Shown: positions 55,042 to 63,061 of the stretch, piece after piece
Numbering within the stretch: the stretch's first letter is position 1
How the letters are laid out: each line of letters starts with the position of its first letter
Source: Bin87 sp965220105
Lineage (GTDB): Bacteria > Chloroflexota > Dehalococcoidia > Lucifugimonadales > UBA3495
DNA length: 64,000 nt
Assembly (NCBI GenBank): GCA_965220105.1
Contig: OZ244811.1
Coordinates: 3,844,001 to 3,908,000 of the forward strand
Direction of reading: 5' to 3'
The notes under the pieces: generated by a model
What the model was told of the DNA's origin: nothing
Database searches by the model: none
What the model saw: only the letters and a program-made list of their open reading frames with translations
Program-made: the position numbers and the translations under genes

Positions 55042-55150
55042 CCCCTCTCCCACCGGGAGAGGGGAGAATGCTTCGGCAGGTTCGTGATGGGTGGTGAACA
55101 CCTGGTGTTAGGTTTTTCACCCTCACCCTCTTCCATCGAGGGAGAGGGGA
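55042..55150. repeat. Cluster of GGGAGAGGGG palindromes
   Basis: CCCCTCTCCC-ACC-GGGAGAGGGG (55042-55064) and an imperfect CCCTCTTCCATCGAGGGAGAGGG (55125-55148). The same words form the terminator stem at 52550-52572 and a variant at about 53420-53441, so this is a dispersed intergenic palindrome family. Confidence 0.65.
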
Positions 55151-55183
55151 TTGGGCGGCGCGTTTCAGGATAGGCGAAACGCA

Positions 55184-55211
55184 AACGGGCCACCGAATTC
55201 GGTGGCCCGTT
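55184..55211. terminator. Bidirectional terminator between GMC gene and cassette 2
   Basis: A perfect 28-base palindrome: AACGGGCCACCGAA on one arm and its complement on the other, with no unpaired base. It lies between two convergent genes, followed by TTCCGATT on one side and GCGTTTCG on the other. Confidence 0.7.
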
Positions 55212-55242
55212 CCGATTGGAGCGGTTTAGTGCCGGAGTTGCG

Positions 55243-56277
55243 CTATAGTTGGTCGCCCGTAAAGAGGGGAGATTGCTTGAGGAACACTTGGACGCGATGC
55301 CTGGGAACTTCGGCGACGAAGATACGTCCCTTTGCGTCCACGTCCACCGAGATGGGCCCCTGGAACGGGCCTTCGCGTTCTTCCAGGTTCCTGGCGCGAT
55401 GACGGGCGTTCTGGATAGTTGGGTCCAGTTCGACCCGCTCACGGCCCCACTTGGAGAGGGTGGCCTGACCCTGAATCTCGGTGACGAAGCGCCCGTCGCC
55501 CTCGAACACCTGCAGACGGTCGTTCTTGTAATCGGCCACGTAGATGTCGCCGTCCTGGTCGACGGCTACGTCGGTGGGTCGGTTGAACTCGCCGTCGCCG
55601 TTGCCGGTGGAGCCGATCTTCATCAGGAACTGCCCGTCGGCGGTGAACTTTTGGATGCGGTCGTTGCGCCAGTCGGCCACGAAGACATCGCCGTTGCGGT
55701 CAATGTCGATGCCCCAGGGGAAGCTGAACTGACCGTCGGCGTCGCCCTGGGTGCCCCACTTTCGGATGAACTGTCCGTCCTTGGTGAACACCTGGACTCG
55801 ATGGTTGCGGCTGTCCACCAGGTAGAGGTTGTCGTCCTTGTCGAAGGCCAGACCGGAGGGGCGGTCGATTTCGCCGTCGCCGTTACCGGGGATGCCCCAC
55901 TTCATTACCCAATCACCGTCCTGGGTGAAAACGGAGATGCGGTTCAGCCATTCGTCGGCGACGTAGGCGTTGCCGGCGCTGTCCAGCGCCACGGCAGTCG
56001 GCCAGAAGAAGGCGCCGTCGTGGGCGGTGGGGACTGCGTCCTCGGGTCCGACTTTCTCGCCAAACTCACCGATGTATTCTTCATCAATGGAACAGATGGT
56101 GACCCGTTTGCAGGGGAAGAAAGCCGGCGTTTCTGTGCCACGACTGAGCACGTAGAGACGTTCGCCCGGGCCCCGGGCGACCGAGACCGGGTTGAAGAAC
56201 CCATTGCCGCCGCGGGATTCCTGGCGACCAATGGTATGACTGTATTGGAATGTAATCGGCGCGATTTCCGTAACCAT
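55243..56277 (-). CDS. NHL-repeat beta-propeller protein (cassette 2)
   Basis: 344 aa from ATG 56277. Six NHL repeats, for example PTAVALDSAGNAYVADEW, PSGLAFDKDDNLYLVDSRNH and PTDVAVDQDGDIYVADYKND. It shares layout and C-terminal segment (RHRVQVFLKQ) with the cassette-1 propeller. A CKRVTICSI insertion near residue 57 is specific to this copy. No signal peptide. Last gene of a minus-strand operon with DUF1501 and DUF1800. Confidence 0.88.
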   Translation of the reverse strand: MVTEIAPITFQYSHTIGRQESRGGNGFFNPVSVARGPGERLYVLSRGTETPAFFPCKRVTICSIDEEYIGEFGEKVGPEDAVPTAHDGAFFWPTAVALDSAGNAYVADEWLNRISVFTQDGDWVMKWGIPGNGDGEIDRPSGLAFDKDDNLYLVDSRNHRVQVFTKDGQFIRKWGTQGDADGQFSFPWGIDIDRNGDVFVADWRNDRIQKFTADGQFLMKIGSTGNGDGEFNRPTDVAVDQDGDIYVADYKNDRLQVFEGDGRFVTEIQGQATLSKWGRERVELDPTIQNARHRARNLEEREGPFQGPISVDVDAKGRIFVAEVPRHRVQVFLKQSPLFTGDQL

Positions 56278-56334
56278 GTTGACTTACCTCGATTGCCCGT
56301 GTCTCGACTCCGTTGGATGGTGGTCGGTGGATGG

Positions 56335-57471
56335 TTACCTGATGAAGTCGAAATGCTCGTAATTCGCGCCCAGTATTTCCTGGGAGTCAACGCCCATCCA
56401 TTTGTCCAGGATGGTGGAATATGTGCTGCGGAAGTCGTTGTTCCACCTCAGATCGCCTTCGTCCAGTTTGTCCGGCTCCAGGGAGGGATACTCGCCGAAC
56501 AGGCCACCCTTGACGGCGTCGCCGATGACGAAGGCGACGCTGCCGGAACCGTGGTCGGTGCCGGAACCGTTTTCCTTCACACGACGGCCAAACTCGGTGA
56601 ACAGCATGATGACGACTTCTTCGCCGGTGTTGTGTTCCTTGAGGTCGTAGTAGAAGTCGCTGACGGCGTTGGACACGTCGGACCACAGCCGGTGGAAGGC
56701 CGCCGGCTGGTTGGCGTGGGTATCGAACGCGCCGGGGTTGTAGCCGGTGTAGAGGACGCGGGTGCCGAAGCCGGCAAGGTGCACCTGAGCGACGTTCTTG
56801 ACCCACTGGGAGAAGTAGTCGCCGTTATATTCGATGGATGAGGAGTAGATCTCCGGCGCGGTGCTCAGGATGTCGGCGCCCTTCAGGGCGTCCAGGCCGG
56901 TCTGGGACAGGTAATCGTTGATGGGCCCACTGCCGACCATTGGCGAGTACATCCGCGCGAAGATATCCAGCGCTTCCGACCGCTTGTCTTCAGCGTCGAT
57001 GGAGGTCAGGACGCCGTAGGTTTCGAGGTTGCCCACCGAGGCGACGGATACGCCGGGAGCGGCGAGGGCGCGCGGAAGGCCGCGACCGAAGTTAACGGCG
57101 GTCAGGACGTTTTCCTTGTGGGGGTCCAGGTCGTCGATGGTCTTCCCCAACCAGCCTACCGTCCCCATCTTGGCCGGCTCAGCCGTGTGCCAGATGTCCA
57201 TGGAGCGGAAGTGAGAGCGGATGGGATTGGGGTATCCGATGCCCTGGATAACCGCGACCTTGCCGTCGTCGTACATGTCCTTGATTGGTTGCATGGCAGG
57301 ATGGAAACCCATCTTGTCATTGACAGCCAGGACGTGCTCGGGTTCGACGCGCAGGTGGGGGCGGTAGTCCTGATACAGCGGATCGTTGTACGGAATGAAC
57401 GTGTTGAGCGCGTCGAAGGCGCCCGACATTTGCAAAACTACCAGGACAGGATCTTTCTTATTGGCGGTCAC
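56335..57471 (-). CDS. DUF1501 protein (cassette 2)
   Basis: 378 aa from ATG 57471 behind GGGGAGGAGAACATCGTG. Same length as the cassette-1 copy and alignable throughout: VLVVLQMSGAFDALNTFIPY, GIGYPNPIRSHFRSMDIWHT, VVIMLFTEFGRRVKENGSGTDHGSGSVAFVIG. It also lacks the usual Tat signal. Some positions differ from cassette 1 (GYNPGAFDTHANQ against QHGSFDSHFNQ), which suggests divergence in the substrate site. Confidence 0.9.
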   Translation of the reverse strand: MTANKKDPVLVVLQMSGAFDALNTFIPYNDPLYQDYRPHLRVEPEHVLAVNDKMGFHPAMQPIKDMYDDGKVAVIQGIGYPNPIRSHFRSMDIWHTAEPAKMGTVGWLGKTIDDLDPHKENVLTAVNFGRGLPRALAAPGVSVASVGNLETYGVLTSIDAEDKRSEALDIFARMYSPMVGSGPINDYLSQTGLDALKGADILSTAPEIYSSSIEYNGDYFSQWVKNVAQVHLAGFGTRVLYTGYNPGAFDTHANQPAAFHRLWSDVSNAVSDFYYDLKEHNTGEEVVIMLFTEFGRRVKENGSGTDHGSGSVAFVIGDAVKGGLFGEYPSLEPDKLDEGDLRWNNDFRSTYSTILDKWMGVDSQEILGANYEHFDFIR

Positions 57472-57535
57472 GATGTTCTCCTCCCCGAAGTGAGGTTTGG
57501 GTTTGGTTCGGCGACTTGAGATGTTACCGATGCGA

Positions 57536-58939
57536 CTAGGCGTACAGGTATTCCTTGGTCGCCACTATCATTTGCAGCGTTTCGCTGACTTGCTGCGAGA
57601 ACTCGTCGGTGTCGGTACGCAGGGTACCGTCCCCGGTGGTCCGCGCCGCGAGCATCTCCCGGGTCTCGTCGGGCAACTCGTAGCAGCCCAACAGTTGCAG
57701 GCATCCGTCAACGAGCTGTTGGGGCTCGATGGTTGGGCCAGATTGGGCCAGGCGGTCGACGATGCCCTTGATGCCAGGGAAATTGGTATCGCCCACGAAT
57801 TCGGCGGTGAAATTGATGCGATGCACCAGCGTTCCGCCGTCGATCCACTCCTTGCCGGTATGCCAACCCTCCACGGAGGGCGGGTTGAACAGCTCCTGAC
57901 CCATGTACTTCATTTCATCGAAGATGAATTCGAAGCCGGGTTTGGGGGTGGTCCAGTCGCCGATGAGGCGCAGGGTGCCGATGACGGTTTCCACTGGGCT
58001 CTTCACACGAGCGAAGCGGGCGTTCTTGAAGGCGTCGGAGTGGAGCAGCACCCGCAGCATGGCACCGATGTCGTAGCCGGAGCGGAAGTACTCGTCCTCC
58101 AGCATCTTGATGGCATCGGGATCGTTGGGCGGGGTGTCCATCCAGGCCGGCACCTGAGCTTCGTCGGCAACGAAGTAGCGATAGAGGTGGCGGGACAGGA
58201 ACCGGGCGGTGGCGGGCTGTTTGCAGATGATATCCACGATGTCATCGCCGTCGAAATTCCCGGATTCACCGAGGAACGTTTTTTGCCCTTCGTCGTGATC
58301 CGCCGGGTTGTAGAAGAACCGGGCGGCGTAGCGTCCGTAGGGTTGGCCGGGCACGTTGTTGGTCACAGTCCAGCCGGTGAACGCGCGGGAGCACTCCTTG
58401 ACGTCATCCTCGGTGTAGTTGAACTGGCCATCCATCCCGACGCCCATGGAGAAGAGCTCCAGGAGTTCGCGGCCGTAGTTCTCGTTAATTGCGCCCTTGT
58501 GGCTGAGGCAGTTGTCCAGGTAGTAGACCATGGCAGGGTCTCTGGAGATTTGAAGCAGCAAGTCCTTGAAGCTGCCCATTCCGTACTGCCGGAACATCTC
58601 CAGCTCGTCGTAGGAAGTGGCATAGCTCTGAGTTTTGCTGTCCGCGGTGCAGAGGATCCCGTGCCAGAAGAGAACCATCTTCTCTTCCAGCTGGCGCTTG
58701 GAGTTGATCATGCGCCAGGCCCAGTATTCGGGCAAGCCCCTAGTGTGGTGACTCCACTCGATGAAGTAACGCTCCGCGAGGTCCAGGTCCATACCGCTGG
58801 GTTGGTCCTCGGGGTTCAGGAGGGCTTCGACTGTAGCTTCGTACCCTCGTTGCGCCAAGGCTTCCAACTCGTGGTACTGGGCTCCGAAACCGACCCTCCG
58901 CATCAAGTGGGCCATGAGTGTGATGTCGTGGTCAGCCAT
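57536..58939 (-). CDS. DUF1800 protein (cassette 2)
   Basis: 467 aa from ATG 58939, chosen because GGGAGGTTTTATCT is upstream; an alternative start is 30 bases earlier. DUF1800 blocks: LMAHLMRRVGFGAQ, EEKMVLFWHGILCTADSKT, GAINENYGRELLELFSMGVGMDGQ, CSRAFTGWTV, NPPSVEGWHTGKEWIDGG. Paralogue of 48893-50293 with the same gene order on the opposite strand. No signal peptide. Confidence 0.9.
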   Translation of the reverse strand: MADHDITLMAHLMRRVGFGAQYHELEALAQRGYEATVEALLNPEDQPSGMDLDLAERYFIEWSHHTRGLPEYWAWRMINSKRQLEEKMVLFWHGILCTADSKTQSYATSYDELEMFRQYGMGSFKDLLLQISRDPAMVYYLDNCLSHKGAINENYGRELLELFSMGVGMDGQFNYTEDDVKECSRAFTGWTVTNNVPGQPYGRYAARFFYNPADHDEGQKTFLGESGNFDGDDIVDIICKQPATARFLSRHLYRYFVADEAQVPAWMDTPPNDPDAIKMLEDEYFRSGYDIGAMLRVLLHSDAFKNARFARVKSPVETVIGTLRLIGDWTTPKPGFEFIFDEMKYMGQELFNPPSVEGWHTGKEWIDGGTLVHRINFTAEFVGDTNFPGIKGIVDRLAQSGPTIEPQQLVDGCLQLLGCYELPDETREMLAARTTGDGTLRTDTDEFSQQVSETLQMIVATKEYLYA

Positions 58940-59203
58940 AGATAAAACCTCCCGATCTAAGCACACCAATCATTATCCGAGATATTAGCATTAAGGGAGC
59001 ACCAACTCAACCCTTTGTGGCGACGGGGCGTACTGGAATTCGCAAATTGGCCACCGCGTTCCACCACTTCGGGAGAGGTTGGTGCGTGTGGTGGGTTGAA
59101 GGTCCGGCGGTTTGTGCTGTCAGCGTCGCTGTGCTAACTTGGCGACGCTTGACCAGAATAGTAAATCACGCGAGGACGAACACACAAAAAACGGAGGTGA
59201 GGC

Positions 59204-60055
59204 ATGTCTGTAGGACTGGTAGTGCCGTTGCCGGCGTACACCCTGGACCCGGCGTTCATCGCCAAAAAGGCCGATGACCTGGGATTCGAGTCGATCTGGT
59301 ATCACGAACATCCCATCCTGCCGGTGAGCAGCGCGAGTCCGTTCCCGGCCACGGGCGGTGAGATTCCGTGGACGTACCGGCATTTCAGCGAACCTTACAT
59401 CGCGTTGGCGATGGCCAGCGCCGTGACCACCAACATCAAGCTGTGCACGGGGATTACACTGGTGCCGGAGCGCAATCCGTTGATCCTGGCCAAGGAGATA
59501 TCGGTGCTGGACCGGCATAGCAACGGGCGTTTCGTCTTTGGAATCGGCGCCGGCTGGAACCGGGAAGAAACGACGATGATGGGCGGTGATTTCGACCATC
59601 GCTGGACGCAGACGGAAGAGGCTGTCGGCGCGCTGAAGGCGTTGTGGACCAACGAACAGGCGGAGTTTCACGGTCGGTACTACGACTTCCCGCCGGTGTA
59701 TTCCTACCCCAAGCCGGTGCAGCAACCGCATCCGCCGGTGCTGTTGGGAGGGAACGCGCGCAACGTGTTGCGGCGGGTGGTGCGCTACGGCGACGGTTGG
59801 TTGCCCAATCGCGCCACACCAGATCAGATAGAGGACAGTCGGAATAGACTGGACGCCCTGGCCGGAGAGGCCGGCCGGGATCCCGCTTCCGTGACGATCT
59901 CGGTGTTCGGCCAACCCGTGGGCACCACCCGGGACCAGGTCGACGCATTCCTGAACGCCGGGGCGCTGCGGGTATCGGTCTGGGCCGAACACTGTGAAAC
60001 GGAAGAGGCGATGGGCCAACAGCTGGAAACGATGGCCGAGGCGCTGATTCGATAA
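59204..60055 (+). CDS. LLM-class flavin/F420-dependent oxidoreductase
   Basis: 283 aa from ATG 59204 behind CGGAGGTGAGGC. Luciferase-like (beta/alpha)8 features: AKKADDLGFESIWYHEH, NIKLCTGITLVPERNPLILAKEISVLDRHSNGRFVFGIGAGWNREE in successive blocks, and PPVLLGGNARNVLRRVVRYGDGWLP. The pattern is that of the F420-dependent LLM subgroup common in Actinobacteria and Chloroflexota, although FMN use cannot be excluded. Probably the first gene of a three-gene operon with the lactonase-like propeller and the SDR (gaps of 44 and 46 bases). Confidence 0.9.
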   Translation: MSVGLVVPLPAYTLDPAFIAKKADDLGFESIWYHEHPILPVSSASPFPATGGEIPWTYRHFSEPYIALAMASAVTTNIKLCTGITLVPERNPLILAKEISVLDRHSNGRFVFGIGAGWNREETTMMGGDFDHRWTQTEEAVGALKALWTNEQAEFHGRYYDFPPVYSYPKPVQQPHPPVLLGGNARNVLRRVVRYGDGWLPNRATPDQIEDSRNRLDALAGEAGRDPASVTISVFGQPVGTTRDQVDAFLNAGALRVSVWAEHCETEEAMGQQLETMAEALIR

Positions 60056-60099
60056 CCCGAAATGGGGGAGCAGAGCGAAAAGTTGCAGGAGGGCAAACC

Positions 60100-61152
60100 A
60101 TGACAAGTTACGTGTACGTAGCCGCCCAGGACGACAACAAAATAGCGATTTACAGTCTGAACGAAGACTCCGGCCAGTTGACCGCAGCCGGGGAGATTAC
60201 CGTGGACGGCGGCCCATCGCTGCTGGCCATCAGCCCGAACCGGCAAACGCTGTACGCCGGCCATCGGGAGGTACCGGGGCTGTCGAGTTACAGCATCGAC
60301 CAGAACAGCGGTGGGTTGACGCGCAACGGTTCCGTGGACCTGTCCACGCCGCCGGCTTTTCTTTCCACCGACCGCACCGGCAGGTATCTACTGTCGTCGT
60401 ACTACGCCGGCGGCCATGCCGGGGTGCATCCCCTGGGAGCGGACGGCAGCGTGGGCGGCGACCCGACCGCGTGGGTGGCAACCGACGTGGGGGCGCACTC
60501 CATGCTGACCGATCGGTCCAACCGTTTTGCCTACGTTCCCCACATTGCCAAGCAGAACGACAATGTGCTGGAGCCGCCGAAGAATATTGACGGGCCGAAC
60601 ATCATTTACCAGTTCCGGTTCGACGAGTCCAACGGTCAGTTGACGGCGAACGACCCGCCGACGCTGGCACAGGGCGACGATCTGGGGCCGCGGCATTACT
60701 GCTTCCACCCGTCGTTGGACCTAGTGTATTTCTCCAACGAACAGGGATGCAGCGTGTCGTCGTACCAGATTGACGGGCAGGGACGTTTGTCGCCATTCGA
60801 AACGGTTTCCACGTTGCCGGAGGGGGTTACCCTGCGGAACACCTGCTCCCAGATCCAGTTTTCGCCGGGTGGTGAGTTCCTGTTCGTGCCCAACCGGGGG
60901 CACAACAGCATCGCCAGTTTCGCGGTGGGCGGCGATGGCCGGTTGACGCCGGCCGGACACGCTGAGACGGAGCCCGTGCCCAGCGCCTTCAGCCTGGACG
61001 CGCAGGGCAAGTTCGTGTTCTCGGCGGGCTCATCCACGGGGATGCTGGCGTCGTATCGAATCAATCAGGAGACCGGGGAGCTGACGCCGCTGGAGAAATA
61101 TGCCGTAGGCGAGCGACCCATGTGGGTACTGACTACGGAGTTGGGCGGGTAG
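60100..61152 (+). CDS. Lactonase-family seven-bladed beta-propeller (6-phosphogluconolactonase-like)
   Basis: 350 aa from ATG 60100. PF10282-type repeats: YVYVAAQDDNKIAIYSLNEDSGQL, LLAISPNRQTLYAGHRE, GPRHYCFHPSLDLVYFSNE, FSPGGEFLFVPNRGHNSIASF, AQGKFVFSAGSSTGMLASY. The GPRH histidine and following residues are conserved in the family. It could hydrolyse a sugar or other lactone produced by the neighbouring oxidoreductases. No signal peptide. Confidence 0.85.
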   Translation: MTSYVYVAAQDDNKIAIYSLNEDSGQLTAAGEITVDGGPSLLAISPNRQTLYAGHREVPGLSSYSIDQNSGGLTRNGSVDLSTPPAFLSTDRTGRYLLSSYYAGGHAGVHPLGADGSVGGDPTAWVATDVGAHSMLTDRSNRFAYVPHIAKQNDNVLEPPKNIDGPNIIYQFRFDESNGQLTANDPPTLAQGDDLGPRHYCFHPSLDLVYFSNEQGCSVSSYQIDGQGRLSPFETVSTLPEGVTLRNTCSQIQFSPGGEFLFVPNRGHNSIASFAVGGDGRLTPAGHAETEPVPSAFSLDAQGKFVFSAGSSTGMLASYRINQETGELTPLEKYAVGERPMWVLTTELGG

Positions 61153-61198
61153 ACGGCACGGAAGTCTGGTGACCGGTTCGGCGATCAGGAGGTCTAAC

Positions 61199-61981
61199 AT
61201 GCGATTGGAGGGTAAAGTCGCGCTGATCAGCGGCGGCGCGCGGGGTCAGGGCGCCAGAGAAGCGAGGCTGTTCACCCAGGAAGGAGCCGCCGTGGTCATC
61301 GGGGACATCCTCGATGAAGAGGGGATGAAACTGGAGGCGGAGATTCGAGAACTGGGCGGCCAGTGCACCTTCGTCCATCTCGACGTTACGGATGCCGACC
61401 AGTGGGAGGTGGCGGTGAGCGAGGCCGTCAACCGCTATGGCAAGCTGGATATCCTGGTGAACAACGCGGGTATCGGCAGCACCAACGCGGGAGGGGTCAA
61501 CGCCCCGCGCATCCATGAAGCTCCGGTGGAAGTGTGGGACCAGATCATGGACGTGAACGGCAAGGGAGTATTCCTGGGGACGCGTGCGGCCATCGGCCCG
61601 ATGCGCGAAGCTGGCGGCGGCTCCATAATCAATATATCTTCCATCGCCGGACTGGTTGGACTGGGCCCGGGCTCCGGCGCCGGTTCGGCCTACGCCAGCT
61701 CCAAGGGAGCGGTGCGCCTGCTCACCAAGGCGACCGCCGTGCAGTACGCCTCGGAGGGCATCCGGTGCAACTCGGTGCACCCGGGTTACATCGACACGCC
61801 AATGACCGAGCGAATGATGTCGCAACCCGGGATGCGCGACATGAGGATCGGAGCGACTCCCATCGGTCGCATCGGGACCGTGGACGACATCGCCTTCGGG
61901 GTTTTGTTTCTGGCCTCGGAGGAGGCGTCCTTCATGACCGGGAGCGAACTGGTGATCGACGGGGGTTACACGGCGCAGTAG
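61199..61981 (+). CDS. Short-chain dehydrogenase/reductase
   Basis: 260 aa from ATG 61199 (AGGAGGTCTAAC just upstream). Rossmann motif LISGGARGQGAREARLF, VIGDILDEEG, the NNAGIGS block, catalytic serine in NISSIAGLVG, YASSKGAVRLLTKA, and VHPGYIDTPM. Closest in style to 3-alpha(20-beta)-hydroxysteroid dehydrogenase-like SDRs that use NAD(H). The true substrate is unknown. Confidence 0.92.
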   Translation: MRLEGKVALISGGARGQGAREARLFTQEGAAVVIGDILDEEGMKLEAEIRELGGQCTFVHLDVTDADQWEVAVSEAVNRYGKLDILVNNAGIGSTNAGGVNAPRIHEAPVEVWDQIMDVNGKGVFLGTRAAIGPMREAGGGSIINISSIAGLVGLGPGSGAGSAYASSKGAVRLLTKATAVQYASEGIRCNSVHPGYIDTPMTERMMSQPGMRDMRIGATPIGRIGTVDDIAFGVLFLASEEASFMTGSELVIDGGYTAQ

Positions 61982-62007
61982 CAATTCCCGTACGCGCTGC
62001 GCCTGAA

Positions 62008-62042
62008 ATGAAAAGATGCCGTCGCCGACGGCATCTTTTCAT
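62008..62042. terminator. Perfect bidirectional terminator
   Basis: ATGAAAAGATGCCGTC-GCC-GACGGCATCTTTTCAT: a 16-bp perfect stem with A and T tracts, between the convergent SDR and permease genes. Confidence 0.93.
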
Positions 62043-62075
62043 TGCTCCTGCAACCGGAAGGTTGCGAAGTCAGTA

Positions 62076-62987
62076 TTATCTGCCGCGCAGTTTGGGGTCC
62101 AGGCCGTCGCGGAGGGCATCGCCGAGCAGGTTGAAACACAGCACGGTGATGGAGATGGCCAGGCCGGGGAACACCACCAGCCACCAGATGGGTTTGTAGG
62201 TATTGGCGATGACGCCGCCCAGCATGTTGCCCCAGCTGGGAGTGGGCGGGGTGATGCCGACGCCGAGGAATCCCAGCGACGCCTCGATGACGATGGCCGC
62301 GCCCAGGTGAGCGGTGGCCAGCACCAGGTAGGCCGCGAAGCATTGCGGCGCAATATGGCGGGCCATGATCCTGAAATTGGACGCGCCCATGGCACGGGCG
62401 GCGTCCACGTAGGTCAGTTCCTTCACCGAGAGCGCTACCGACCTGATGACTCGCACCCCGTAGGGCAGGCGTGTAACGGCGATGGCGACGATGACGGTCC
62501 AGATGCCGCCGCCCAATGCGACCAGCAGCACCATGGCCAACACCAGGGCGGGAAAAGACATGACGATTTCAACGATGCGCTGGCTGATGATGTCGAACCG
62601 GCCGCCGAGGAAGGCGCTGGCGACTCCCCATAGCGCTCCGATGGTGGAACCCAGCAGCACCGACAGAACCGAAACCTGCAGGGAAACGCGTCCGCCGTAG
62701 ATGATGCGGCTGAGGATGTCTCTGCCCTCGTAGTCGGTGCCAAGGACGTACGTGGTAGACGGAGCAGTGCCCAGTTGGAGGAAATCTACGAATAGCGGAT
62801 CGTGGGGGGCGAAAACGCCGGAGGCGCCGGAAACGACGCCGATAATGATCAGGAGCACGCCGGCCACGGCGCCGACCGGGTACCGGCTGGCGAAGGTCCA
62901 GAGAGTGCGAACGGCGTTGACCGTCCGTTGCGGAATAGAGGCCGGCGCCGGTACGGTGCTGGTTTGCAGGTTAGCCGGTTGTGCCAC
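62076..62987 (-). CDS. Peptide/nickel-type ABC transporter permease, DppC-like
   Basis: 303 aa from ATG 62987. N-terminal OppC_N helix (PVGAVAGVLLIIIGVVSGA), VLGTDYEGRDILSRIIYGGRVSLQVSVLSVLLG, the EAA loop YVDAARAMGASNFRIMARHIAPQCFAAYLV, and SLGFLGVGITPPTPSWGNML are all characteristic. Pairs with the DppB-like gene upstream in the same operon (gap 74 bases). Inner membrane; imports di- or oligopeptides or related solutes. Confidence 0.93.
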   Translation of the reverse strand: MAQPANLQTSTVPAPASIPQRTVNAVRTLWTFASRYPVGAVAGVLLIIIGVVSGASGVFAPHDPLFVDFLQLGTAPSTTYVLGTDYEGRDILSRIIYGGRVSLQVSVLSVLLGSTIGALWGVASAFLGGRFDIISQRIVEIVMSFPALVLAMVLLVALGGGIWTVIVAIAVTRLPYGVRVIRSVALSVKELTYVDAARAMGASNFRIMARHIAPQCFAAYLVLATAHLGAAIVIEASLGFLGVGITPPTPSWGNMLGGVIANTYKPIWWLVVFPGLAISITVLCFNLLGDALRDGLDPKLRGR

Positions 62988-63061
62988 GGTGGTCTGTCCT
63001 TGAATCGAACGTACTAAGAATCGATGGTGCGAAGATTCGGTGGTGCGAAGAATCGAACGAA

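Noticed and set aside
55249..56841. 530-aa plus-strand frame
   Set aside because: Antisense to the NHL and DUF1501 genes of cassette 2.
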